Assembly: GCA_033297205.1 (NCBI GenBank)
Contig: MU859076.1
Location: forward strand, 210,849-274,848
Length of the DNA: 64,000 nt
From: Pseudoneurospora amorphoporcata
Taxonomy: Eukaryota; Ascomycota; Sordariomycetes; Sordariales; Sordariaceae
Direction of reading: 5' to 3'
Shown here: positions 33,433-43,854 of the stretch, one piece after another
Numbering within the stretch: position 1 is the stretch's first letter
Layout of the letters: each line of letters starts with the position of its first letter
Made by a program: the position numbers and the translations under genes
The notes under the pieces: generated by a model
What the model was told of the DNA's origin: nothing
Databases searched by the model: none
What the model saw: only the letters and a program-made list of their open reading frames with translations

Positions 33433-34712
33433 GCGTTTTATCGCTTACGGTTTGGATTCTCTAATCAATCTAAAAGGCGAGCGATCGAGGATGGCGATGG
33501 ATAACTTGAGGGGGTTTGGTCAAAATGGGAATTTTCCTTTCGGCGTTTGACAAAGCTGATATGTCTTTTTTTCACAACTGCATTACCGGGACAAGAGAAA
33601 AAGGGTCTTTTGTGTTGTTGGTAATCCGACAAAGTTTGGCGAGGGATCTATTTCCAATATTTCTGATTGGGATGAAGTGAACCGACACCTACAGTATTTT
33701 GCTTTTGTTTTCAGGACTGCTACTCGCACGCACTCCTTACCTTCGGGAGGCAAAAAGGGGGTTTTTATCACACACTGGGGCTATGCGTGTGGGTGCGACA
33801 ATGTATCAAAAATGTGAAGTTGCAACTGCTTTGCAGGCCTGTATATATCATTATTTCCTTGAATGAATGGATACCACGATTTTTCTTGCGCAACATCAGC
33901 CCCATATCCCAAAGCAGTGATACACAAAGACACCACGTCATACACAACCTTGCCATTATCTGAGCTCCTTATCAGTCTGTACGCCTACGGACGGAATGTT
34001 ACGTCCAGATCAAGGATGGTATCACGATGCCATCGTTGCTGAGGAAACGGATTACAACAATTATTTAGCAAGTAATAGGGGTAAACCCCGAGTCCATCAA
34101 ACCCATTGTGTACAACAATTTTCCCTACTCTATACCAACCTAGACTACCCGCCGGCCCACGCCATTTCTTTGCTCAGGGTAGCAGTATTAGAGGTATTCC
34201 TGCACTCGAAGTCAGAAACAGAAAGCAAGCGAAGAAGAAAAAAAACCAGTAAACAGCATCCATCAACCCATCCAACGCTCCCCGTCCCGCCAAGAATGGC
34301 TTCCCTGTTTTCCACCGGTCATATGTTACGTTTGACCGCCACGTTATGTGTACCATATCCATTGCGGTTTTGTCTTCGCCCGTCCTGTCCGATTGAGAAC
34401 TCCAACGCCAGTTGATGAATGCAAAAACAAATCAAAGAAACAGTGACGATGTAAGGTAGCAGTCATCGCCAGTGTTGTGTATTTGTCGTGCAAGAAGCTC
34501 AGAGGCAAGTTACTTCTTGCTCGCGGTCTGGATACAAGATACAGGTCAGCATGGGCACACTCTATGTGTATTTGTCAACGACGCGAAGACGAGGAATCAC
34601 GAGACGGTAATGATAGTGTTTGAGTGGCGGTGGGCAGTGAACGCCAACCGGTAGCCAGCGAGCGGTAGACAGACACTTTTACCTACTCACCGAAGCCAAC
34701 GCCGCAACAGAG
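33433..34712. other. Intergenic between ILV2 and the Cys-rich gene (convergent)
   Basis: Nothing beyond the presumed 3' UTRs. No frame has recognisable domains. Confidence 0.5.
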
Positions 34713-35076
34713 TTAGACAATAGTCCACTCATCATCCTTAGCCTTAGACTGCTTAAAGGCAGCAGAAGGGTTCTGTATCAAAACACACGCAAGTATTAGA
34801 CACCAAACAACGCAACAACGCAAGACCTCTCAAGACTCAACTGGAAGATGAGCAGGAAAAAACATAACGTACCGGGCAATTAGGGCAAGCACACTGTCCC
34901 GGGGCACAAGTGCAGCTGCCAGTGGTGTTGCAGTTACAGGTCTGAGTAGCCTGGGTCGAAGGCTTGTTGCTGGTGTCCGAAGAGGCGCCAGTGGATGGGC
35001 CCTTGTTGGTGCCGGTGCCTGAGCCTGAGCTCGTGTCGGCTTTGGTGTTAGCCTTCTTTGAGTCCATGTCGGACAT
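34713..35076 (-). CDS. Small Cys-rich metallothionein-like protein
   Basis: Exons 35076-34873 and 34772-34713 give 87 aa. The donor is GTACGT and the acceptor ACAG, and the join CCG|AAC is in phase. Residues 1-45 are hydrophilic Ser/Thr/Gly/Lys. Residues 47-67 hold seven Cys in the order C-x-C-x5-C-x-C-x4-C-x-C-x2-C (TCNCNTTGSCTCAPGQCACP). The C-terminus is KDDEWTIV. Closely spaced C-x-C pairs without aromatic residues are the hallmark of metallothioneins, so copper or zinc binding is likely but inferred. The start ATG 35076 is preferred; another in-frame Met follows three codons later. Upstream the frame stays open to 35451, but that sequence is low-complexity and probably 5' UTR. Confidence 0.85.
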
Positions 35077-36178
35077 TGGGTAGTCTGGTGGTGTTCGGTT
35101 TGATGATGTTGTTGTGAGTTGTTGCGCTGTGGGTTGAGTTGTGTTTTGGTAGTGTAGAGGTGGTGATCGGTGACGGGGTGGAGAGAAGATCCGGGAGAGA
35201 TGGTAAGTGGTGGGAGATGGGGGAGTTATATGGCTGTGGGTGGGAGGATGGGTACGGCTGATGGGATACGATAATTGGAAGGAGAGAGCGGTAGGAAGAG
35301 GTTGGGGTAGTGATGTGTGACTCAAGTTCGAGTTGAGGTTGAGACTGAAGATAGTGGAAAGAACGAATGGATCATAGGTTAGATACGGGCAAGACCGGGT
35401 AAGCGCGAGCGTGGACGAGCAAAACGGCGGGGAGTAAGGTGAACGGGCCACGGTAAGGAGGAGCTATGTCGCTGGAAGTCAACTTAAGTCGAGCTCGCCT
35501 GGACGGGAGCTGTCAGCAGTTCTCGAAAATATGGGGAAGTCAAGTCGTAGATATGCCTGCACGTTGTGGTTCGTCAGTGGGAACGGCAGTGACGCCAACC
35601 CCCTCCACAGTTTCCGGATCAAGGGCCCAGGGGCTCGAGGACATCACAGGGTCTCTGCGAGCAACCACAAGCGTGGAGCCAACGATGGCACGAGGACAGA
35701 ACAGTCGTCATAGCTTCCGTGCGCTTAGACTGAGCAAGAACGTTCAGCCTTGGAGGTACAAGCCAACGAGCGAGGCACATCGAGACCAAGTTCCAGTCTT
35801 GATAAGGCTGACATGTTGATACCATGTAGTCCTACATCAATTGAGTTCAGACACTATAGTAGAGCAACAGAGGAATGATCAGCAACTGCCCTAACAAAGA
35901 ACAACTCAGCTGCATGTCCCAACGTAAAGGACGACCCGAACAAGTCCCAAAGCTAGAAGCCAGAGTTACCCTAGCCAACATGGCAAGAAAGAAGCCGCCC
36001 GAGCAAGAGAAGAAGAAAATAAAAGGGGGTATCCAGACATGCAAACCTATTTTAACGGAGTGAAGCGAAGGCGTGCCTTTGCTTTAACCAACACCTTCCA
36101 TTCTTACAACCACCAACCCAATCCTCCCATCCTCCCTCGCGTCGTAAACCCTACACGGCCCCCACAGCTCCTAACAGA
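35077..36178. other. Intergenic between the Cys-rich gene and CSM1
   Basis: 35077-35450 is A/C- and T-rich 5' UTR or promoter of the Cys-rich gene. The rest should contain the CSM1 3' UTR. No gene seen. Confidence 0.5.
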
Positions 36179-38187
36179 CTACTGCGGCGCAACCGTCTCG
36201 GTCAAAGCCTTATTAACCCGCGAATAAAACTTGGCCGCATGCTGTCTAGGGAAAGTGATTTCCTCGACCAGGTAATCCGGCAACAAATCGATAAGCGCGC
36301 GATCCCTGTTCGTATCGAGCTGCGGCATGTAATGAAACTGGTCTTCGTCGAAGATCTGGGTGGTCTCATCCGCGTCGATGTGAGCGGTGTTGGCGCTGAT
36401 GTGTGCGAGTTTGAAGTGGAGGGCTGTTACTCATACACCCCGTTAGAAACATGTATAGAACAAGACAAAGTGGGAAAAAGGGTGGTTGGCGATGACTTAC
36501 TTCCATTCTTCCCCGTCTGTATACAATCGTACACATCCTCGCCCGTCTGCTGATCCCTCTTGACTCCTCTGACAATCAACCCGGTCAGATCCGAGTAGAG
36601 GTCTTCCTTCAGCTGGTGCTGCTGCGTCGCTTGGGCGATGGCTTCCGAGTTGCCCATGGTGAGCATGCGGTTGCCGTTCTGCTTGTTCTTCATGGCGCTG
36701 CCGGGCACTTGGGGCTGTCCAATCTTGGCGGCCGCCGCGGCTTCGGCTTGACGCGAGGCGGTGAGCTTGATGTTGAGAGCGTTAATTTCCGTCTTGGACT
36801 TGGTAAGGGAGCTGGTAAGCTCGGTGACCTTGGCGTTGAGGGTTGACAGTTGGGATTCAGACGCTTCGAGCTGCTTTTGGAGATGAGTAATCTCTCTGGC
36901 GGCTTCCTTTTTCGAGGAGAGCTCGTCTTTGAGGGCGGCGATTAATTGGTCGGAGGCTGTAGTGAGGTTTGTTAGCGATCATCACCCGGTAGGTCCCAAG
37001 GGGAAAAAAGACATAAACATACCAGCCGTCCTCTCCTCCGATTGCTTCCTCAACCGATCAAAGTTTCTCTCCGCTTCCTTCACCGCAACCTCCCGCAGAT
37101 CCCTATACTTCAACTCCAACGCCTCGTACTTCTGCGTCATCTCGCCCAACTTTCGCCGTAGCTCCGGGTCATCATTTCTTGCCCCAGCCGTATGTGTCTT
37201 AAACCCCAGCCCCAACGAAGACGACTTCCTAGATGTGCTCGCTGGGGGGCCATTATGCCACGCGCCCGGAATAGGCCACGATTCCTCCTCCTCCTCTCCT
37301 TCCTCAATCTGAGTCTCCTCATGTGTAATCTCCTCCGTCACCTCTTGCTGCTGTGTCGTCGTCGTCGCCTCATCCTCTTCCACCTTCTTCTTCCTCCCCC
37401 TTCCACCACCCCTTGTCGCCGTCGCTGTGGCCGGCACTGGCGTCTCTGCCATAGCAGCCGCTGCAGCAGCCTTCCTCGGCCTCCCCCTCGTCGCCCTTGT
37501 TGTCGTCGTTGTCTCCTTCGGCGCCTCTTCCACTTCATCGGTAGCAGTGACATCATGCATGGTCGTATCCTCCTCCAGAATCGTCTCGGTCTGCTCGGTA
37601 GACTCCATCTCTTCCTCTTCCACGGGAGCCATAGCAGCGGCAGCGCGTTTCCCCCTTCCACTCGTACGAGTCGCTTTTCCTACGGTAGAGGGCGTCGCGG
37701 TAACGTTGCCGGAACTCTCTGCCATCGCGGCGCGGGCTAGAGCGGCTTTTTGTCGGGCTGTCAAGGGTTTGGGCTTTTGCGCGGAGGCTTTGGTGACTTT
37801 GTTTGCAGAAGCGGTCACTGAGGCGGCGGTTCGCTTGTTCGCCACGGAGGGAGTGGAAGCGGTCTTTCGTTTGGCGGGAGCCATTGTGCTTGCGCCTGCG
37901 CCGGAGGCGGATGGTTGTCTTGTCGTGGCTTTTGTTGTTGTTGCTTTGGTTGTCGCCTGTTTGGTCGTTGACGCAGCGGTGGGTTTAGTTGCTGGTTCCT
38001 TCTTGACGGTTGCTGCTGTGGTCGGCTCCTTGAGGATCGATTTCGGCTTTGTTATTGTTGATGTCGGGTTTGTTTTTGTCGCGGCTTTGCTGCTGCCGAA
38101 GCGAGTAGATGCAGGCCCGCTGAGTCCGTCCTCCGAATCCGAATCCACCAGTCCCAGCAAATGAGTGCCGCGTTGCGCCCTTGACAT
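36179..38187 (-). CDS. CSM1: Monopolin subunit Csm1/Pcs1, kinetochore cross-linker
   Basis: Exons 38187-37023, 36956-36501 and 36423-36179 give 621 aa. The N-terminal 340 residues are Ala/Thr/Lys-rich and disordered, with AT-hook-like elements (TRGRPRKAAAAA, GGGRGRKKK). A coiled coil spans about 345-465. The C-terminal globular domain (about 475-600) carries DLTGLIVRGVKRD, DVYDCIQTG, FHYMPQLD, ALIDLLPDYL and EEITFPRQHAAKFYSRV, matching the Csm1/Pcs1 family. Csm1 forms V-shaped complexes with Lrs4/Mde4 that clamp kinetochore microtubule sites and silence rDNA. The N-terminal basic extension is much longer than in yeast, where Csm1 is about 190 residues; DNA binding by it is inferred. Confidence 0.9.
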
Positions 38188-38935
38188 CGGACTGCGAGGC
38201 GATGCGAAATGTGCAGGAACCTATCTGTATGTGGGTTTCCGACCGGCGTCGTCTGGCGGAGGCGGTCATCGATCGCCCTGTGATGATTGGCGATGGAATG
38301 CGACTAGCGACGCGCAGGTCGGTAGCTGCTGCTTGAACTTTGGCGAATAATTGGCGGTAATTGCAAGCTCGGCGGGGTGGGAACTGACGGAAGGACGCGT
38401 CTATTTGGCTTTGCAACAGGCGTCAGCTGGGGTGCACTAGGGCTCGATGATCAAGTGAATTGAAGATTGTTGCTGCGCTGCAAAAGTAAACAAATTGATT
38501 TGTCGGGAAGGTGGAGGGGCCGTCATAAGCAAATTCGCAGTGTGTCTACTGTCCCTCTAGGGTTAGGGTTGTAGCTTAACTCGCCCTTCTAGGACAGGGC
38601 AACGGAGAGTGTATCTCATCAGTTGTTGAATTGCGTAAAGTTCATGTGCCTATAGACTTTTAGAATCGTCATCTAGAATACCGCCCCCCCAAACCTTCAG
38701 ACTTGCCGCCGCAGACCCAAGGTCTGTCTTCTCCCTATGTACCTTTGTAACGCCAAATATCATGATATGTACAAGCCCGCTGTATGTAATAAAATTGTCA
38801 TGAAACCCATTTCCCTGCCGTCTATCATTTTGACCGATATCTGATAACGTGTCTCCGCTACTCCTCTTCATTGCTAGAACGAAGTGAACTCCGTCTTCGG
38901 CGACAAGAAAGCGAACAAATCAACAGCGAATACGT
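38188..38935. other. Intergenic between CSM1 start and MFS gene end
   Basis: Contains a short telomere-like sequence at 38558-38570. Nothing else notable. Confidence 0.5.
38558..38570 (+). repeat. Interstitial telomere-like repeat, two units
   Basis: TAGGGTTAGGGTT matches two units of the fungal telomere repeat TTAGGG. It is only 13 bases and may be chance. Confidence 0.6.
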
Positions 38936-40822
38936 CTAATCCTCAGCTGTCTTGTTCGCCTCTTTCAGCCTCTCATTACGTTGCCTCCTGATAGTCCACA
39001 GCGTGATGCAAAGCCCGATAGTGCAAGCGCCGAGCGTCATGTAATACGCGTCCTTGTAGCAATCGAGACCATCAGGGCACGTGCGTTCTCCCTCATCGTT
39101 GACAATGCTGTGCTTGTCAAAGACTTCGCCGTAGAACAGGTTGAATATGTTTCCTGATATGACAGGACTCAGAGTCATGAAGCCCCAGTTCTGGCTGAGT
39201 CCGTGGATACCAAATGATTCGGTCACGATAGAGGGGAAGACGCCGAAGAGGAAACCGTAGCCAAGACCAGAAAGACCGGAGACGAAACCGAGTAGGCGTG
39301 GGTTGCTGATGTTAAGCGCACACAGCTGAGCGATGAGGAAGATCAAGCTTGCTACCGCAAGGCACCAGACACGGCTCGCCTTTAGTACCTTGACGAGGAA
39401 ATCTGATCCGACACCTTGTAATGCAAAGTTAGTTTTGAGTTTTTAGCGTAGGATGCAGAGTTTCTTACCGCTGAGCAGTCGACCAACAAAGCTACCAATA
39501 GACAGGATGGAAACATGCAGCTGTTGCCGATGAACAAGGAATGCATCATCAACTGTCTTGTCGTAGTATCTCCACAGGGCGTTGACATCATGGCCGATGT
39601 TGCTGTTGGATGTTAGTAGCCTAGTCTCAAGGTCAAGAGTTATATCAAGGGTTCAACACGTACTTGATGGTCATCAAGCCAATTCCAGCCAAGATGGCCA
39701 TAATGCAGAACAGTTGCCAAAAATCAAGACTCTTAAGCAAGGCCCAGCCACGAATATCTACTCGATGCGAACGATCCATATCAACACTGCTCTCGACATG
39801 AACATCGCCCGGTAGTGAGGACGATCTGGACATAAGGGACGACGTCTCGTCGGCGATGTCCTCCTGTGTTTCCGCAGAGGCCGCTTCGATATCATTGGAT
39901 CGGCGAGGAGGGCTGACGTCTCGAGAAGATGAGGGCTCCACGAGCCGGTCGTTGCCTCCGCTGAGGGCCGGTGCTGTAGTGCCACTGGGAGTGGTGTAAA
40001 CAGTGGGCGACATACCAGGTTCTTCGTCGACGTAACTGCGACCTGCGCGGTGTTTGGCCTCCTCAGATACCGTCCGGTGCAGTTGCTGGGAGCCCGAGAG
40101 CCCTGGCCTGGATTGGACCGGGCGGTACGAAGTATGCGGGTAAACCTTTAGGAAGAAAAATCCGACGAACGTAAGGACAAAAGTGCCAACAGAAAGGAAC
40201 ATGAGGAAGGCGCCAGTGTTTCCGGGAAAGAAGATGCTTCCAGCGACGGAGAAGAAGAATGCGCTAAGACCAAAGGCGGCCAGCGGAAAGGCCGTGGCTG
40301 TTCCGCGGTGATGAGGCCAGTTCAATGCCGACGTTTTGACTGAGCCAGAAAAGGCCATGCATGCTCCAAATCCAGTCAAGAAGTTGAAGATACAAAGTAG
40401 GGGAACAGAGCCAGTGCCGCTTTCGTAGGCGGCTTTGAAGGGGAAGTATCCCAAGCCCAGCAATAAGGCACCGACCATGACTGGTGGGCGGGTTCCTCGA
40501 CCGTCGACATACATCCCAACTGGAACGCCCATCAAGTACATGCCCAAATTCCCTGCCAGTCCGATCAGATTGCTCTGTGTCGTCGTAAGGTGTAGCTTAT
40601 CCGCGAACTGAGGAGCCCATGCCGAGTAGACATACTATCGAGAATGCGCAGGACGCAGAGTCAGCATTCGTCCCATGCGGTAGCTTTTGTGTTGCACGAC
40701 AGGTCAGGGGAATCGCCTACATTTGTTCCACATGCTAATGATATAGCCGTTGCTGCCACGCTCGACACCAGGCGGGCACGGTAGAGCTGCTGGTCAAGCA
40801 TTGTTTTTGTTGTAGTTGTCAT
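38936..40822 (-). CDS. Major facilitator superfamily transporter (nodulin-like/MCH type)
   Basis: Exons 40822-40721, 40634-39664, 39602-39469 and 39414-38936 give 561 aa. The first transmembrane helix ends ISLACGTN|YVYSAWAPQF, a typical start for the fungal nodulin-like/Mch1-related group. About twelve hydrophobic helices are visible, six before and six after a central hydrophilic loop of roughly 130 residues (Ser/Pro/Glu-rich, DETSSLMSRSSSLPGD). Motifs include VGMYVDGRGTRP and GFGACMAFSGSVKTSALNWP. Substrate unknown; monocarboxylate is a guess from the family name. The loop could carry phosphorylation or trafficking signals. Topology suggests plasma or vacuolar membrane. All joins keep the frame. 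An in-frame Met ten codons upstream (40852) is the alternative start. Confidence 0.88.
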
Positions 40823-42274
40823 GGTGACAACCAAGGGGCAAAGAGACTCCAAAGTCCTGAACGGTTAAGTATCACGATCGAACGGTCTGAAGCATCCCCG
40901 CGGCGCCTTTGCGATAAAGGGCGCCCTGATCGCAAGTGTCGGAAACCGGAACTGGAGCGGGCTGGAGCTAGTACGACGATGGAATGGGCAGCAAGTCTGG
41001 AATGACAATTGGAAATAGGATGGAGAAAATACGATCGAGTCAAAGTTGGGAGGAGGGAGGAGGAAAGTCGGGTGTGTTGTCGTCCGTCATTTAGGACTTC
41101 CACCTATCTGACACTATCAGCCCGTGTTATACAACTCGACAGACTTTCCTAACCCGTAATCAGTTTCAAGGATAGGAGGATGGGGTTCGTTGTTTAGCGG
41201 TTGCCCCTGTGACGCAGGCCCGCTGATGAGCGTTCCCGCTGTCATTGTCCCAAACGCCATCTTGTGATTGGCCAAGCGCCGACGGGCAGCTGTTAGCAGG
41301 TCCGATACAGGACCTGAGCAGCCGTCTTTGGCCTATGAACCCAAGTATAATGCACGGGTTCCAGTTCATGTGAAACATGATCGGTCATCCATCTTCCCGT
41401 CACGGGCTTTTTATCTCCTGAATCTCTCTCCAGCCGGTGGGGGAAGAGCTGAGGTGTGAAGAGAAACAGCACATGTATCGGTGCCTGAATCGACGGTGTG
41501 AGATGAGAGTTGAGTAACAGAATCGTGGTACAAGACCGTCATTAGGTAACCCACGTAGCATCATGACTGTTGGTGATGAGTGTCCACTCACCGTAGGTCT
41601 AGAATTGGGTAATGGGTATTGGCATGGATGGACCCGGACAGCGGGATGCTCCCGGGCTCGGGAGTCGGGAGGGGATGCCGGCTTGTCCGGGATCCATGTC
41701 CGTGGATCCGGATCCGAAAGCGCAAAGTCGCATTCCGTCCGATGTAATCGACTTCGGAGGGAAGTTTCGTGGTAGAGCACTAGCGCACGTGGTTCTGTCG
41801 CTATTCAATAGTTTCATGGTACCCGGATCTGTGATTGCTTTCAGTGCCTTTTCATGTCACCAAATGACTGGAAATTGAGAATAGGATTTGTGATTTGAAC
41901 TGCCAAACGAGACATGGAAGCCCCGAAGCCCGGATGTACGGTGGCGCAGTGTGGCTTAAATGTCTAGCTTGAGAGTTGATTGGTTCCGAGAGGCGGGCTT
42001 CTGCCAGCCGCGTGTGTCATCCCTCTGCTACGGTGCTACCCGCCCACTGAACCAACTGCCCTGACGTCTGGTCGCAAGTTGACGACGCCGCGGGATCTTG
42101 GTTGATTCCAGACCTCGTTACTAACCTAAGTATCAACCTATTCCCAAACCTCTGTATCTCGAACACCGAGCACATTCGATTTGCGCCAAGTTCCATCGGC
42201 GAGCATATCCCGACTCTGCTTCTTTGCAAACGAACCTAAATCCATTCGAAAACCGAAACTAGCCAGCCGTCGCG
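40823..42274. other. Divergent intergenic region (MFS / serine incorporator)
   Basis: 1.45 kb with no supported gene, likely holding both promoters. An ATTGG (inverted CCAAT) lies near 41268-41272. Open frames on both strands near 41400-41880 overlap each other and lack domains. Confidence 0.5.
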
Positions 42275-43854
42275 ATGGGCGCGCTTCTCTCGCTGCCGCT
42301 GCTCGCGGTGCCGAGTATAGGCACTGTAAGTTGCCTTCCGCACCACGCGATCACGACCTCGACAATATGATTCATCATACTAACCATATCTTCCTGTACC
42401 ACAGATCCTCGGATTCGTTGGTAGTTGTTGCGGTGCTGCGGCATGCTCCGCTCTTTGCAGTGCGTGCGGAAAATGCGGCAACAGGTTGGTGGTGATAGCC
42501 TCTCCGGCGTCCAGTTTGCTGAGCTAACATCGGCTGTCATAGTGTTCTTACCCGTATCGGATATGCCATCATCCTTCTCATCAACTCGATACTTTCGTGG
42601 ATAATGCTCACGAAATGGGCCATCGAAAAGCTGCAACACCTCACATTCAACTACGTCAAGATCAGCTGCGGAAACGGAGATTGCTATGGTTGGCTTGCTG
42701 TCCACCGCATCAACTTTGCTCTCGGCTTGTTTCACCTTATGCTGGCTGGACTTCTCCTCGGAGTTAACTCGTCCAAGCACCCTCGCGCGAAAATCCAGAA
42801 CGGCTTCTGGGGACCCAAGATCATCGCTTGGCTCAGCTTGATCGTCCTGACCTTCTTCATCCCGGACGAGTTCTTTGTGTTCTGGGGAAACTATATCTCG
42901 CTGATTTGTGCGATGCTCTTCCTCATTCTCGGCCTTATTCTGCTGGTCGACCTGGCACACAACTGGGCCGAGTACTGTCTGGCGCAGATTGAGGATACCG
43001 ACTCGCGTACCTGGAGGATCATCTTGATTGGTTCGACGCTTGGCATGTACCTCGCGTCCCTTGCCATGACCATCATCCAGTACATCTTCTTTGCTGCGAA
43101 TGGCTGCTCCATGAACCAAGCAGCAATCACCATCAATCTGCTACTCTGGATCGCCGTTTCGGCCATATCTGTGCATCCAACAGTGCAGGAGTACAACCCC
43201 AAGGCGGGGCTTGCGCAAGCCGCCATGGTGGCCATTTATTGCACCTACCTGACCATGTCTGCGGTCTCGATGGAGCCTGATGAGACCGAGGACCGGCGGT
43301 GCAACCCTCTGGTGCTTGGCCAGGGCACGCGCACTACCACCATCATTCTTGGTGCCATAGCAACCATGCTCACGGTGGCCTATACCACTACTCGGGCAGC
43401 AACCCAGAGCCTTGGTATGGGTGGAAGCGGAAGGGGACAGATTCAGTTGCCCGATGACGATGAGCATGACCTCGTGACGACACAACCAGGTCGGCGGGAG
43501 ATGCGGGCCGAGGCGCTCCGTAGGGCCGTCGAGGAAGGAAGCCTCCCCGCAGATGCCCTCTTATCAGATGACGATGAGAGCGATGCGGGCGATCGTACGG
43601 TCAACGATGACGAGAGGTCGAGCACTCAGTACAGTTATGCCATGTTCCACATCATCTTCTTCCTGGCAACTGCCTGGGTTGCTACGTTATTGACCATGGA
43701 CTGGGATGACAAGAAGCAGGGCGACTTTGCCACAGTTGGTCGCACGCTGTGGGCAAGCTGGGTCAAAATTGTGAGCTCATGGGTCTGCTACGCCATGTAT
43801 ACCTGGACCCTGGTTGCACCAATTGTGCTGCCAGAACGCTTCGATGGCTACTAA
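42275..43854 (+). CDS. TMS1: Serine incorporator (SERINC/TDE1 family), Tms1-like membrane protein
   Basis: Exons 42275-42325, 42405-42484 and 42543-43854 give 480 aa. The start MGALLSLPLLAVPSIGT, then GSCCGAAACSALCSACGKC, is the characteristic Cys-rich first segment, followed by about ten hydrophobic helices. Further family marks are LTKWAIEKL, CYGWLAVHRINFALGLFH, FFIPDEFF, DLAHNWAEYC and HIIFFLATAWVATLLTMDW. A long acidic cytosolic loop (about 375-430) contains DDDESDAGD. SERINC proteins are multi-pass endomembrane proteins linked to serine-derived lipids and, in structural work, lipid scrambling. The second donor is a non-consensus GTTGGT. Confident in family; cellular role in this fungus is inferred. 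Confidence 0.96.

Noticed and set aside
4269..35324. Other TGACTCA copies (for example 4269, 10173, 25519, 29309, 35318)
   Set aside because: About eight copies of TGACTCA/TGAGTCA are expected by chance in 64 kb, and these are not beside amino-acid biosynthesis genes.
37427..38164. 245-codon plus-strand frame, Val/Ala-rich
   Set aside because: Antisense to the low-complexity N-terminus of Csm1; the sense frame continues in phase into a recognised domain.
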